Below, piece by piece: positions 46,029-56,538 of a stretch of 64,000 bases of DNA (its first letter is position 1; each line of letters starts with the position of its first letter). The notes under the pieces are model-generated. The model had not been told where the DNA came from, searched no databases, and was given only the letters and a program-made list of their open reading frames with translations. Source of the stretch: CAZMRW01 sp964568805 (lineage in GTDB: Bacteria > Pseudomonadota > Gammaproteobacteria > Methylococcales > Methylomonadaceae); contig CAZMRW010000007.1 in the NCBI GenBank assembly GCA_964568805.1, positions 1 through 64,000 on the forward strand. Direction: 5' to 3'. Position numbers and translations under genes: made by a program.

Positions 46029-46370
46029 GGCAGTGTTCAGGAAGTGTTGACTTATGAGTTTGTAGGGACCGGCATTGAATGATGGGATTAAACAACTACT
46101 TTGCCTGATTAGTGCATAAGCTCGTCATACCCGCCGAGAAGCGGTATCCAGCGCCAGGGATGGCAAACTTTAACTCATCCCTGGTGTCTGGATTCCGGCA
46201 ATCCACTTGTGGCTCAGAGGGTATGCCGATATGACGGTCTTGAGACATATTAATCATGTAACCTACGAAGTAGAATTAATCATCACGGCATGATCAATGA
46301 TCGGTCGTTTATCCAGAAGCAAGATACCATCGATCGGGTCATTGGGATTGCATATTTATCGGGAGTGTCC
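46029..46370. other. Intergenic region between recB and mutL
   Basis: About 340 bases. Its middle part is the extragenic repeat listed separately at 46123-46236; the flanks hold no gene or clear promoter that I can support. Confidence 0.5.
46123..46236. repeat. Extragenic palindromic repeat with CGTCAT ends
   Basis: The element starts CGTCATACCCGC and ends ATGACG, with an inner stem TCCAGCGCCAGGGATG (46147-46162) against CATCCCTGGTGTCTGGA (46176-46192). Elements of this build are common non-coding repeats in gammaproteobacteria. Confidence 0.7.
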
Positions 46371-48170
46371 CTAATGACCGCGCATAAAAAACTTATCAAG
46401 GTCGCTGGACGATAATTCAACCCATGTCGGCCGGCCGTGATTGCATTGCCCGCTTCTTTCCGTTTTTTCCATATCCCTCAACAAGGCATTCATTTCATCT
46501 GTGCTTAGACGGCGGTGCGCCCTGACCGAGCCGTGACAGGCCATGGTGGCCAAAACCTGGTTCGTCCGGTCTTCTATGCGCCGGCTCATCCCGTGTTCGG
46601 TCAGATCGGCCAAAACATCCCGCAGCAAGGCCTCGATATCGGCGCTGGCCAGCAAAACCGGCACGGAGCGCACGACCACGGTCTCGGGCCCGGAACGGTT
46701 GATATCCAAACCCAGAGAATGAAAATAATCATGTTGCTGTTCCGCCAGTTCCGCTTCAGCAGCACTGACTTTTATTTTGATGGGGAGCAATAACGGCTGG
46801 CTGGGAACGGCGCCTTGCTGAAATTGACTTTTCAAACGCTCATAGCTGACGCGCTCATGCGCGGCATGGGCATCGACCAGAATAATGCCGTTTTTGGTCT
46901 CTGACAAAATAAAGATATTGTGTATGTGTGCAATGGCATAGCCTAACGGAGGCATCTCCTGTGCTTGCGTTGAAGCCGCTTGCTGTTGCGACGGCGCCGC
47001 TTCCGGATAAAGCCTCGCATAGGTTCGAATGTCTTCCTGCACAGATAACGGCAATGCGGCCTGCTCAGGCGGCCGTTGACTGAAGACGGGCTTGCGGTCT
47101 GCTATCCCGGCCGATTGCCGTTCAACGGCAAACTCCAAGCTTTGGACAGGTGCAAGTTCCTGATGGCCCGGCCTCAGTTCGGCCAGCGACCGGTGCAATG
47201 CGGAAAACAAAAAATCATGCACCAAACGGCCTTCCCTGAATCTGACTTCCAGTTTGGCGGGATGCGCATTGACATCGACCAGAGCAGGATCGAGGTTCAG
47301 GTATAACACAAATACCGGATGCCGTCCGTGATGCAGGACATCCTGATAAGCCTGTTTGACGGCGTGCGAGACCAGTTTATCCTTGATCAATCGGCCGTTG
47401 ACGTAAAAAAACTGCATATCCTGCTGGCTGCGGGAAAACGTCGGCAAACCGACCCAGCCGAATAACCGTAAACCCGATGCTTCAAAATCGATCTTGACAC
47501 AGTTTTCAATGAAGGCCGATCCGCAAATATGCGCAATGCGCTGTTCCTGTTCCCTATCAGTGGACGCCGGTGTTAAATTAAGAATTTCTTTTTGATTATG
47601 GAAAAGCTTAAATCCGATATCAAACCGGCTTAATGCCATTCGTTGAATCAATGTTTCAATATGGGCAAATTCGGTTTTTTCCGTTTTTAAAAACTTGCGC
47701 CGGGCCGGCGTGTTATAAAACAGGTCGCGGACATCGATTGTGGTGCCTTGAGGATGCGGAGACGGTTCCGGGTCCAATTGTCTGTCCGAACCGTCGGCGG
47801 TAACTTTCCAGGCGCACTCGGAGCCGGCATTTCGAGAGATCAGCGTCAGCCTCGACACGGAACTGATGCTGGGCAGGGCCTCGCCGCGAAACCCCATGCT
47901 GACAACCTGTTCCAGATCCTGAAGCGTTGCGATCTTGCTGGTTGCATGCCGGGATAACGCCAGCGGCAGGTCTTCTTTTCCGATGCCGCAACCGTCATCC
48001 CTGATTTTTATCAGTTGCGCGCCGCCCTGCTCGATTTCTATGATAATTTGACCGGCGCCCGCATCAAAACTGTTTTCCACCAGCTCTTTCACCACCGAGG
48101 AGGGCCGTTCGACGACCTCGCCCGCAGCTATCTGATTAATGAGTTGGGTAGGGAGTAAATGAATGCGCAT
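46371..48170 (-). CDS. mutL: DNA mismatch repair protein MutL
   Basis: 599 residues. The N-terminal GHKL ATPase domain has AAGEVVERPSSVVKELVENS, DDGCGIG, RHATSKI and GFRGEALPSI. The C-terminal domain carries DAHAAHERVSYE, which fits the MutL endonuclease motif DxHA-x2-E-x4-E, and the end has QCNHGRPTW. This form nicks DNA itself, as expected where MutH is absent. It is a single-gene unit here. The sequence between its start and the giant oxidase gene (48171-48325) holds no gene. Confidence 0.95.
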   Translation of the reverse strand: MRIHLLPTQLINQIAAGEVVERPSSVVKELVENSFDAGAGQIIIEIEQGGAQLIKIRDDGCGIGKEDLPLALSRHATSKIATLQDLEQVVSMGFRGEALPSISSVSRLTLISRNAGSECAWKVTADGSDRQLDPEPSPHPQGTTIDVRDLFYNTPARRKFLKTEKTEFAHIETLIQRMALSRFDIGFKLFHNQKEILNLTPASTDREQEQRIAHICGSAFIENCVKIDFEASGLRLFGWVGLPTFSRSQQDMQFFYVNGRLIKDKLVSHAVKQAYQDVLHHGRHPVFVLYLNLDPALVDVNAHPAKLEVRFREGRLVHDFLFSALHRSLAELRPGHQELAPVQSLEFAVERQSAGIADRKPVFSQRPPEQAALPLSVQEDIRTYARLYPEAAPSQQQAASTQAQEMPPLGYAIAHIHNIFILSETKNGIILVDAHAAHERVSYERLKSQFQQGAVPSQPLLLPIKIKVSAAEAELAEQQHDYFHSLGLDINRSGPETVVVRSVPVLLASADIEALLRDVLADLTEHGMSRRIEDRTNQVLATMACHGSVRAHRRLSTDEMNALLRDMEKTERSGQCNHGRPTWVELSSSDLDKFFMRGH

Positions 48171-48325
48171 CAGCCGGCCTGGAACAAAAACTGTATTTTA
48201 TCCGACTGGCTGGTTTCATGGTAGATAAGCTATAAATGTTTAATAAAAACAAGAGTACAAATAGCGTCTAAATTAATCATTAAAGGAATGAACATCCCTG
48301 TTCACTTTTCAAAGGAAAAATTAAT

Positions 48326-51300
48326 TTAAGGCTCAACAACCAGTCTTCCCCACGATCCGCCGGCAAAAATATGTGCAGGGCCATCACGGTATAACCAGTT
48401 CCCCGGTTTCGCATGTTCAACTTCGGCTGTATAGGCAATCCCAGGCGCTATCAACCTGGACCAAGGCGTACCGTAACCGGGTATATCGTCCTTAAATTGA
48501 TGTCCATACAATTGGAATGTTCTCTGCCTTCCTCGCCCGCTGGGCTGCAGAACATGGAAACGAAGAGTCTCTCCGGCATTTGCTTTGAAATCCTTAAATG
48601 GAAATGGCCTAAAACCTGGATCAAAAAAGTTCTTGGGGAAGACGATATCATTCAGATTATTTGTGTCCCTTTGTTCCGAACCGGGCATCGGATCTAAACC
48701 CAAACGAGCCAAAAAAGGGGCGCTACGATAATTCACCCCTTTTTCTCCAAGATCATAGGAATCATCACAAATGCGGCAATCAGGCACCGGTTTATTATTT
48801 TTCTGTAAATTGATGCCGTCCTGATAGAACACCACAAATTCACGGGCATATTTTTTGGTCGATGGATCTACAACCACAGCCGAGAGCCCCGGACTAGGTT
48901 CCCCGCTATCTTGATTACGAGGGTCCCATCTTTTACCATGCACGCCGGCAACATCAGTACTGAAATCGTCTGCAAAGTAAATTTCGCTTTTTTCTGGCTC
49001 TATCACCAAAGCGCCAATCAAACCATGAGATCCCTGCCCGATGACATCGCCATAAGAAGTTAACCCTGCAACCGTCGGTTTTTTGAATTTTACCAACGAA
49101 AGACGTTCGTTGGGCTGCCCCTGATGCTCCAATTCAACCCGGCCTGGATACCATCGATAAACAGCCTTTGTTCCGGGTGCGATCTTTTCAGAAACTGCAA
49201 TTGCGTTGTTAGTAGGGTTAAATCCAACAACAGCCCCATCTCCTGAAAGAACATCCATAGCGACCAATTGAGGATGCATGGAAACCAGGCTGGATGGCGT
49301 AGCATCGATGCCATCTTGTTGGACGCTATCCACGTTAATACTGGTGATTTTCGGCATCAAGGCATCACCCTTACCATCATCCAGTTTCGGAGGCAGCTTG
49401 TTAATCAACGATAACTCTATGCAACTTCCCGTAGGAGCACGCAAAACCAGAGGTTCTATTGATTTCTTGCGGCCCTCCTGAATAGCAATACGATCATTTT
49501 CAAGAACATACAGTAAAGCGTCCGCATCGCTAATGCCGTTATCTGCATCATAGGCAATGCCCTTCTGATCACCCAGTAAGTCTTTCGCTTGCCACGCTTC
49601 TACCACGAATGGAATGCGTTCGACTGGTTTGCCATTGCCGTCCTTCACTGGACAACCGCTGGTCGCAGTGATTTCACCTGCATTAATTGCTTTGACTTTT
49701 CCTGCGCTATTCGCCGACAAAACAGCCAATCCACAAGTGTCATCAACTCGTCCACCCTCTCGGCACTGCGACTGTTGCTTGCTTACCGTCTTGACCTCAC
49801 AATTTCCGGACTTCAACACTTTTTTTATGAGATCTTCGCGTTCGTCTGCATCTCGGTCTGGAGCGCTCGCATCGATAAAATCAGCCTGTCCAACCTTTAA
49901 AATCCCGCTGTTCTTATCTTCGCAATTGGCCGGATCATAAGCATCCGGACTGGCGAAAGCCCGCAGCAAACCCCAACTGCCGTTCCATAGATCGTCTTGA
50001 GTACCGAAATTGAACAGATAATCGGCTGTACCTAATCCAGATCCGATGTTGCCTAAATTAAGCACATCCATTTCGAAATGTTCGGAAATGCCGATTTCCT
50101 GAGCATTAATATAAGGCGCATCCGGATTATGTCGTTCCCTTTTCCAACTAAGGCCATGCACAGTAAAACTATGCTGTACTTCCTGCGCGCCCTGGATAAT
50201 TCTGAATTGAACTTTATCGCCTTCATAAGCACGAAACGGTTTCAGGAAAGGATCGCCATGGGGCGCATGGGAGCTAAAGACATAAGCAAAGTCGGCAGGA
50301 TTGCATAAGGTATCCTGAGCCCATTTATCCTTTACGGCCGGCAACAGATGCGGCCCCATCGTACAATTGACGTTTCTGGGCAACAAGGACGAAAAATCGG
50401 TCTTTTTGCCGAGATTTTGGCCGCGTTCACCAATTCTTAACGGTATGGGTTCATGCTTGTAGTTGATCAGATAGGGATTATGATGATCGGTCGATATCGC
50501 CTCAGGCAAAAAGGGAGGATCGACCGGGTAACCGTGTTCCTTGCGAATTTTTGCAAAATCTTCAGCCAATCCATCGCCGATTTTGCCTATCATACCTCCA
50601 GGCATTTCCGGCCCTGTTTGCTGACCTTGGTCATAAAGAAGTGCAAAATCGGCTATGGCCAACGCAAATTCGCGTGTATCAGGGTGTTTTTTCTGATCTT
50701 CAGCCTTTACCACCATGCCGCGCGAACCGACTGCAAATGACTCCCTACAGCGGCGCTCCGGCTCGGTTATAGGGGCTTTGCAATCAATATCGATCATGGC
50801 ATTTTTGACCAAAATTTCATTTCCTGACTGATCGGCCCGCTTACCAGTTTTCATGTCTGTGCCGTCCGGCGTTCTCCAGACGGACCCCTTAGGCTCCACG
50901 AGCATGGCATTATAAAAGCCATGTTGCTGAATCGAGGAGGGTGCAAAATGATCATGAGTAAAAACGGTGCCCAAGGTGCCGTCGCCGTCTTTGTGATTAT
51001 GACTGTCAGCCCACCAGCGTTGGATAGTGGTTTGATAAATCGGCCCGCCTTCTTTATCGGTCTTGGCTTTAGGCTTGGGTTGCACCTTTCCCAAATAATC
51101 CCTGACTTCACCTAATCTGCTTGCTTCCGACAATTCTTTTATGGCGTCCCAGGCATAGGTTCCATCCTGGTAATTGAAACCGTTCGCTGAGCCGTCCGAG
51201 GAAGTCACGTCGAATTTAACGAGGTGAATGTGCTGTCCGATGATATCGGTCGGAGTCGCAACCTGAAAATCGTCCCTCATGAGGGCCTTGTCTGTGCGGT

Positions 51301-53611
51301 TGGTGTGAAGAAATTCAACGCATTCACCGGATTCGACCCGGAAGAAGAACGGCTCCGCATCCTTGGTTTTTTTGTTTTCGAAGCGGGCAACCTGTTTATC
51401 CAGCACATTAATACGGGACTGAGGGTCGTGCCAGCCATGTTCATTAGTTTGAATATCCAGATCGATCACCGAAGCCCGATAACGCCGAATCGAAGCGTCC
51501 GGATCTTCTCCGCAAGGATCGGCATAAGGCGCACCGGGACGAGGGGGTTTACCGTTAACACGAAAAACGGCATCATATCCTTCCGGCGTTTTACTTGCGT
51601 AACCTTCTCTTTTCGCATGAAACTCCATTGCTGCTTTTTCGGCATCGGTACCGGAATCAGGGAATAGAGTAAGACTCACTTTTTTGAAGTGTGCAGTCAA
51701 ATCGGCATTAGCAAACTGTTCGACCGGGGTCTTACCACCTGTGAATTCACGCACACCGGAACTTACAATATGCCGGCCCAGACCTCCGTTTTCGACAATA
51801 TCCAGCGGCGGCTGTGGAACCCTGTGTCCGGGCTTTCCTGGAATATAAAAAGGATAACCGGGAAATGCGGCCGTATTTGTATGGCCGATTTTCGGATTCT
51901 TGGGGTAAGTCGGTTCGGGCGCAATAGCCAATCCCGGCAGCGGAACAAGAGCGGGAATAGGTGTGCCGCTCTCTGTCACACCCGTTTCCGGATCGGTCCC
52001 TTTCCCCAATTTCCCATCCGGAAGCTCTCCATCCGGAAGTCGTCTGGTGCCATCTTCAAAAACATCATGCACCCGCCATAATGCCCACATACCCTGAGCA
52101 AAATGGGGATATAAATGACAATGCAAAATAGAATCTCCGGGCGAGAGATTTCGGTTGCCGCTGCCGTTATGAGCGATGTTGTAGGTAAAACTCAATTGCG
52201 GAGCAATAGTTTGTGAATCCAGGTAATTGGCATAGCCGCTCTTGCTGGATTCCCATTGGTGTGCATGTAAATGGAATACATGGGTTTCCTTCGGGCCTAC
52301 ATGGGCATTGCGAAACCTTACCGGGTCGCCAAGATAACTATGATGAACATTGGAGGGATCATCGAGATACTCTATATTTTCATCTTTTAATTCCGGATCA
52401 GGATTCTGCAGAAGCAAGGCCGGATCGCCGTTAGCCCAGGACTGCAAAAAGAATTCCTCAAATAAACAGTCGACGCAGTTCTTGGCCGGTCCAATACCCA
52501 ATCGGTTGGCTAATAAAATACTGCCTAATCCGCTGGCGCCGTAATTGATAGCAAAGCCATCCCGGACGCCTGATAGCTGCTTGCTGGTACCGAGAATTTG
52601 AAATTCAGGCCGATAAACCGTTTTAAGCTCGTCATGGAACACAACGGTAAATTCTCTCGAACCCGTAGTATGACCGGATTCGACAATAATCGCATTCAAG
52701 GGACTGTAAATCAATTCAAAACGTTTATCGCCAAGCGGCTTTAGCATGTTTAGAATAGGATCACCCATTGAATCGGTGGCTTCATAATTCAATAAAGCAG
52801 GCGCTCGGGCTTGTTTTCTGGCTGCCGCAAGTTCTTCCGATTTTACAGCGCTACGGTACCAGCGACTATCCTTTGGTTCTACCGTCACTGTGCCGAATAA
52901 GCCATGCACCAATGACCCCCCGTCGCCCTCACCTCCAGCTGGTGCCGAAAGACTGGAGAACAGAAATGTACCTTCGGTTTTTTCCGGTACTTTCCAGCGA
53001 TAAGTAATTTTTTCTCCGGGAGCTATCCCTTGTAAGCCGGTATACAGTGGGTCTTTCCCGTCTATTTCCGGAGCAAGCGGAAGCCCGGATAACGCAATAG
53101 TGGCGCAACGTGTCGCTGGCGCATCGCCGTGATCCTTACCTGATTGACTGGATTTACAATCGTCTATGCCTATCGCATTGCCTGCTCTCGCCGCCTGGTC
53201 CAATGCAATTGGAGCTGAAGCGCCTTCATCGGCGGCTTCTACATCATCGGGATGTCGATGCGGTCTCTGCCGACTCAGCAAATTGGTAAACGTTATTTCC
53301 AAAATATCGCCGGCATTAACTCTTATTGCCAACGGTCGCGCTCGTTTATCGCTACGCAATCTCACTTTGCCGGCTTGTAGTTCTCCGTTTTTTCCATCCT
53401 TGCTGACAACGTCGCGTTTTAAGGCGTAGATCATTCCATACGGATCATGCGAGCCGAAGCGATTAAAATAAATATCATGATCGAGCGCAACCACATCGGC
53501 ATGAATAACCCGAAAGGCTGACTTCTCGGCTTCGGAAACTGGTCTACACGCTGATAAGGCAGCAACGGTCGAAACTGCTAATAATAGTAAGTTAATGAGT
53601 TTTGCGTTCAT
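48326..53611 (-). CDS. Giant multicopper oxidase lipoprotein, MofA/MnxG type
   Basis: 1761 residues with a lipobox (LSAC, Cys22), so it is probably a lipoprotein. Several cupredoxin-like segments are spread through it. The copper motifs are HVFHLHAH (444-451, HxxHxH) and HCHLYPH (497-503), then HIH (794-796) and HDH (886-888). This is the reverse of the order in ordinary laccases, where the HxH pairs come first, and resembles the large Mn(II) oxidases MofA and MnxG. A final segment near the C-terminus has FQLYGHQF and HIFAGGSW. The substrate cannot be assigned from sequence; Mn(II) is the best guess. AGGGGAT precedes the ATG. It follows an unknown gene by 16 bases. Confidence 0.8.
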   Translation of the reverse strand: MNAKLINLLLLAVSTVAALSACRPVSEAEKSAFRVIHADVVALDHDIYFNRFGSHDPYGMIYALKRDVVSKDGKNGELQAGKVRLRSDKRARPLAIRVNAGDILEITFTNLLSRQRPHRHPDDVEAADEGASAPIALDQAARAGNAIGIDDCKSSQSGKDHGDAPATRCATIALSGLPLAPEIDGKDPLYTGLQGIAPGEKITYRWKVPEKTEGTFLFSSLSAPAGGEGDGGSLVHGLFGTVTVEPKDSRWYRSAVKSEELAAARKQARAPALLNYEATDSMGDPILNMLKPLGDKRFELIYSPLNAIIVESGHTTGSREFTVVFHDELKTVYRPEFQILGTSKQLSGVRDGFAINYGASGLGSILLANRLGIGPAKNCVDCLFEEFFLQSWANGDPALLLQNPDPELKDENIEYLDDPSNVHHSYLGDPVRFRNAHVGPKETHVFHLHAHQWESSKSGYANYLDSQTIAPQLSFTYNIAHNGSGNRNLSPGDSILHCHLYPHFAQGMWALWRVHDVFEDGTRRLPDGELPDGKLGKGTDPETGVTESGTPIPALVPLPGLAIAPEPTYPKNPKIGHTNTAAFPGYPFYIPGKPGHRVPQPPLDIVENGGLGRHIVSSGVREFTGGKTPVEQFANADLTAHFKKVSLTLFPDSGTDAEKAAMEFHAKREGYASKTPEGYDAVFRVNGKPPRPGAPYADPCGEDPDASIRRYRASVIDLDIQTNEHGWHDPQSRINVLDKQVARFENKKTKDAEPFFFRVESGECVEFLHTNRTDKALMRDDFQVATPTDIIGQHIHLVKFDVTSSDGSANGFNYQDGTYAWDAIKELSEASRLGEVRDYLGKVQPKPKAKTDKEGGPIYQTTIQRWWADSHNHKDGDGTLGTVFTHDHFAPSSIQQHGFYNAMLVEPKGSVWRTPDGTDMKTGKRADQSGNEILVKNAMIDIDCKAPITEPERRCRESFAVGSRGMVVKAEDQKKHPDTREFALAIADFALLYDQGQQTGPEMPGGMIGKIGDGLAEDFAKIRKEHGYPVDPPFLPEAISTDHHNPYLINYKHEPIPLRIGERGQNLGKKTDFSSLLPRNVNCTMGPHLLPAVKDKWAQDTLCNPADFAYVFSSHAPHGDPFLKPFRAYEGDKVQFRIIQGAQEVQHSFTVHGLSWKRERHNPDAPYINAQEIGISEHFEMDVLNLGNIGSGLGTADYLFNFGTQDDLWNGSWGLLRAFASPDAYDPANCEDKNSGILKVGQADFIDASAPDRDADEREDLIKKVLKSGNCEVKTVSKQQSQCREGGRVDDTCGLAVLSANSAGKVKAINAGEITATSGCPVKDGNGKPVERIPFVVEAWQAKDLLGDQKGIAYDADNGISDADALLYVLENDRIAIQEGRKKSIEPLVLRAPTGSCIELSLINKLPPKLDDGKGDALMPKITSINVDSVQQDGIDATPSSLVSMHPQLVAMDVLSGDGAVVGFNPTNNAIAVSEKIAPGTKAVYRWYPGRVELEHQGQPNERLSLVKFKKPTVAGLTSYGDVIGQGSHGLIGALVIEPEKSEIYFADDFSTDVAGVHGKRWDPRNQDSGEPSPGLSAVVVDPSTKKYAREFVVFYQDGINLQKNNKPVPDCRICDDSYDLGEKGVNYRSAPFLARLGLDPMPGSEQRDTNNLNDIVFPKNFFDPGFRPFPFKDFKANAGETLRFHVLQPSGRGRQRTFQLYGHQFKDDIPGYGTPWSRLIAPGIAYTAEVEHAKPGNWLYRDGPAHIFAGGSWGRLVVEP

Positions 53612-53627
53612 AGCGATATCCCCTTTT

Positions 53628-54323
53628 TTAAACTAACCAAATGCCATCCAGCAGCAAGCCGCTAGGAAAGGCTCTGGATGTGACTTTTTGCAGGGGATCA
53701 GGCCCTATGACGCCTGAATAAGTGTAACCGTTGCTCACAACGATGCGAGCAGTAATCTTACTGTTATTTTTTGCAAGCCAGGAGTACTGCATCCAACCCG
53801 ACGACCAGCGAGGCATGCCGTCCGAGCGCTTCATTTTAGAACTTTGCACCAGATAGTCTCGATTGATTAATCCGGTCGTATCCTCATCAAGGATCTCAAC
53901 CAAGGCAAAGTCGTTCATATCGAAACGATCTTCATAACGAACAAAATCCCACTGAAGTTTGATCATGTGGCCTGCTTTTATTTTGACTCCTGTCACTTCC
54001 AAGCAAGCGCCATCGGTGCCGCGAGTGATTTGCTGGGAAGCATCGGTAAAACTATAGTCGGAAGTATCGAAAGATTTAGCGGTTGCGGGAGGAGTCAAGG
54101 CGTTTGCAGGAAGTTTGGCTGAGGATAAACGGGTACCATCCGTATGATCGATGAGATTAGGGTCATCCAGAATCGCCATCGAATGTCCGAATCCGGGTGT
54201 TTTTATAGTGTTTCCAGGCTCCAATCGATGTTTAAAATCTTTATCAACACGGCATCGTCCATGAACCGAAAAGCCATCAAAATTGCCTTTTTGAAAAATA
54301 TTATTATTAATTGGAAATGACAT
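53628..54323 (-). CDS. Unknown protein encoded with the giant multicopper oxidase
   Basis: 231 residues from the ATG at 54323, which has GGGGGAT in front; a longer frame opens at 54407. It has no signal peptide in this reading. It is Gly/Ser/Asn/Asp-rich and beta-rich, with one cysteine in DGACLEV and many aromatic residues (WSSGWMQYSW). No family recognised. Only 16 bases separate it from the oxidase gene, so they form an operon; it might be an assembly or accessory factor. Confidence 0.6.
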   Translation of the reverse strand: MSFPINNNIFQKGNFDGFSVHGRCRVDKDFKHRLEPGNTIKTPGFGHSMAILDDPNLIDHTDGTRLSSAKLPANALTPPATAKSFDTSDYSFTDASQQITRGTDGACLEVTGVKIKAGHMIKLQWDFVRYEDRFDMNDFALVEILDEDTTGLINRDYLVQSSKMKRSDGMPRWSSGWMQYSWLAKNNSKITARIVVSNGYTYSGVIGPDPLQKVTSRAFPSGLLLDGIWLV

Positions 54324-54780
54324 AAATCCCCCGTATCCGTAATTATTATTATGAAAAGAACGAAAATATATGCCACGAAGATTATTTTTAAGGAGTGGAA
54401 TCTGCACAGAGTTCTCACTAAAACCCTTTTTTTGTCATGCCGTTAAATTCAATGCTTTACCGTCATACTGCCATCCAATGGGATGACCGGGAATTAGGGA
54501 ATAAACAGTAGTTTATCTATCCATTTCCTGTCCCGAACCTCAATTCCATCATGAGGGAGTTCTTTACTTAATTTAACCGCATTGCCCTTACTCGTGGGTA
54601 ATCCAATTCTCATTCCTGAGACGACGTCAATCAATGACACTTGGATTATCGACCCAACTAATTCCTAATGTCTATACATTTTTCCTCAGTTGCGCTAAGA
54701 AGATTTAATCAGAATTCTAACACGCCTAATTCTTCGTCTTTTTGGAAAGAAAAAATTTCGAAATAGACTTATATTCAGGT
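54324..54780. other. Intergenic region upstream of the oxidase operon
   Basis: About 450 bases, AT-rich, between the oxidase partner gene and amiC. The promoter of the oxidase operon should lie here on the minus strand, but I could not pick a convincing -35/-10 pair. CGTCAT-type fragments near 54460-54490 look like a decayed extragenic repeat. Confidence 0.4.
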
Positions 54781-56046
54781 TTAAAGCCCTGCCACTCTCG
54801 TGTCGACCGGCAAATACTGTTTGAAATAATTACGTACGCCCTTGAAAATGGCGAGCGCAATTTTTGATTGATAAGCCTTACTGTTGAGTTTACGCTCTTC
54901 CGTGGGATTTGAAATAAATGCCGTTTCCACCAATATAGATGGAATATCGGGCGATTTCAGCACCAGGAATCCTGCTTTTTGCACCGTATTGAAATGCAGT
55001 TCGCCGATGTTTTCGAAGGTTTTTAACACGTGGCTGGCCGCGTTGAAACTGGCCTCCTGGGTTGCCGTTTGGGATAAATCCAGCAATACCGACGCCAGCA
55101 CCTCCTCTTTATCGTCAAGCCTGACCCCGCCGACGAGTTCGGAGGCGTTTTCACTGTCAGCCAGCCACCTGGCGGCTTCGCTCGATGCGCCCCGGCGCGA
55201 CAAGGTAAACACGGATGCCCCTTTGACGGCGGTATTATTAAAAGCATCCGCATGTATCGAGATAAACAGATCGGCTCTGGCAGCGCGGGCGATTTCCATT
55301 CGCTTTCTGAGATCGACATAGTAGTCGCCTTTGCGAACCATCACCGCTTTCATACCTTTTTGTGCATTGATTAACGCTTCGAGTTTCCGGGCAATGGCAT
55401 AGACGACTTTTTTCTCTTCGGTGCCGTTTTGCCCGTGAGCCCCGGGATCATCTCCGCCGTGGCCGGCATCGATAGCAACGACAATGCCTTTGGTTCTTTT
55501 GGCAACCGGCATTATGTCACTCGAATTGTCGCCTTCGGCCTTGTCCGATGTTTTCTTCGGCCTGGAATCACCGGTGACAGCCGATTTGACTGAAGCTGAA
55601 TTGAGTTCGGCGCTTCGATTCATCTTTGCCAGCGTGATCGGGCCTTTATCGGACACATCGACAACCAGGACATGACCGTGCATTTTATTGGGGTTTAAAG
55701 CAAAACTGCGCTGGCTGACCTGCCTTTTTAAACGGGCGACAATTCTGACGTCATTGTTATTTTGAGTTACGCTTACCCCGGAAAACAAGGGGTGCGAAGC
55801 AGACGGCTGGCTTAGCGCTCGGCTTACCCGTGCATTGCGAAGCTCAATGACGAGGCGCGACGGCTGCTCCAGCAACACGACACGATGATCCGGCACCGAT
55901 GAAACATCGATCATCAGCCGGGCCTGTTTTGACGCAGTCCAGTAATGCACGGAATCAATATTGACCATCTGCGCATAACCGCTTACAGACAATAGCTGTA
56001 AGACAAGCAAAATGAAGGACTTGCAAAAAATTTTCATAACCGTCAA
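54781..56046 (-). CDS. amiC: N-acetylmuramoyl-L-alanine amidase, AMIN plus Amidase_3
   Basis: Zinc amidase that cleaves peptide side chains from peptidoglycan during cell separation. 421 residues: signal peptide (about 1-25), an AMIN domain (about 28-125) that targets the protein to the septum, a Ser/Lys linker, and the Amidase_3 domain (about 190-410) with AIDAGHGGDDPGAHG, RKGDYYVDLRKRM, SIHADAFN and a C-terminal ILVETAFISNPTEE (catalytic Glu). AmiB is of the same build, so the letter is uncertain. It is the third gene after nnrD and tsaE, an order common in gammaproteobacteria. Confidence 0.92.
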   Translation of the reverse strand: MTVMKIFCKSFILLVLQLLSVSGYAQMVNIDSVHYWTASKQARLMIDVSSVPDHRVVLLEQPSRLVIELRNARVSRALSQPSASHPLFSGVSVTQNNNDVRIVARLKRQVSQRSFALNPNKMHGHVLVVDVSDKGPITLAKMNRSAELNSASVKSAVTGDSRPKKTSDKAEGDNSSDIMPVAKRTKGIVVAIDAGHGGDDPGAHGQNGTEEKKVVYAIARKLEALINAQKGMKAVMVRKGDYYVDLRKRMEIARAARADLFISIHADAFNNTAVKGASVFTLSRRGASSEAARWLADSENASELVGGVRLDDKEEVLASVLLDLSQTATQEASFNAASHVLKTFENIGELHFNTVQKAGFLVLKSPDIPSILVETAFISNPTEERKLNSKAYQSKIALAIFKGVRNYFKQYLPVDTRVAGL

Positions 56047-56103
56047 AAAAAATTGATAATCCGGTTTAAATTATAGCAGTATGTCCATGTTTTTACATGG
56101 AGC

Positions 56104-56538
56104 TTAACACAACTTTAAATTATCGGAAATCTTCTTGAAAGTCAATAATCGCCCTTTACCCTGAACGGTCAGGCTGATAACCAGATCCGGCTCGGGCAGT
56201 ATCCCTTTGCCCATAGCAGGCCATTCAATAAAACACACACAGTCCTCGGCAAAATAATCCCTGATGCCCATCCATTCCAGTTCTTCCGGATCGGCCAGAC
56301 GGTAAAGATCGAAATGAAAAATTTTATGCTGGTTCACCATGTATTCTTCAACCAGGGTATAGGTCGGGCTTTTGACTGCACCGCTATAGCCGGCCGCCCG
56401 CAAAAATCCTCTGACCAGCGTGGTTTTGCCGGCGCCCAGGCTGCCTTCTAAAAAAATCAGACAGTTTGCCGGCAATAACCGATAAAGCTCCGCCCCGAAT
56501 CGCTCCGTTTCTTCGGTATCATGCAAATAGCGCTGCAT
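56104..56538 (-). CDS. tsaE: tRNA threonylcarbamoyladenosine biosynthesis ATPase TsaE
   Basis: ATPase needed for t6A modification of tRNA with TsaB and TsaD. About 144 residues. Walker A FLEGSLGAGKTTLVRGFL (about 29-46), SPTYTLVEEY and HFDLYRLADPEELEWMG are the typical blocks. The ATG at 56538 overlaps the nnrD stop as TGATG; an earlier ATG at 56553 is also possible. It works in the same pathway as the Sua5-type gene at 33115. Confidence 0.95.
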   Translation of the reverse strand: MQRYLHDTEETERFGAELYRLLPANCLIFLEGSLGAGKTTLVRGFLRAAGYSGAVKSPTYTLVEEYMVNQHKIFHFDLYRLADPEELEWMGIRDYFAEDCVCFIEWPAMGKGILPEPDLVISLTVQGKGRLLTFKKISDNLKLC

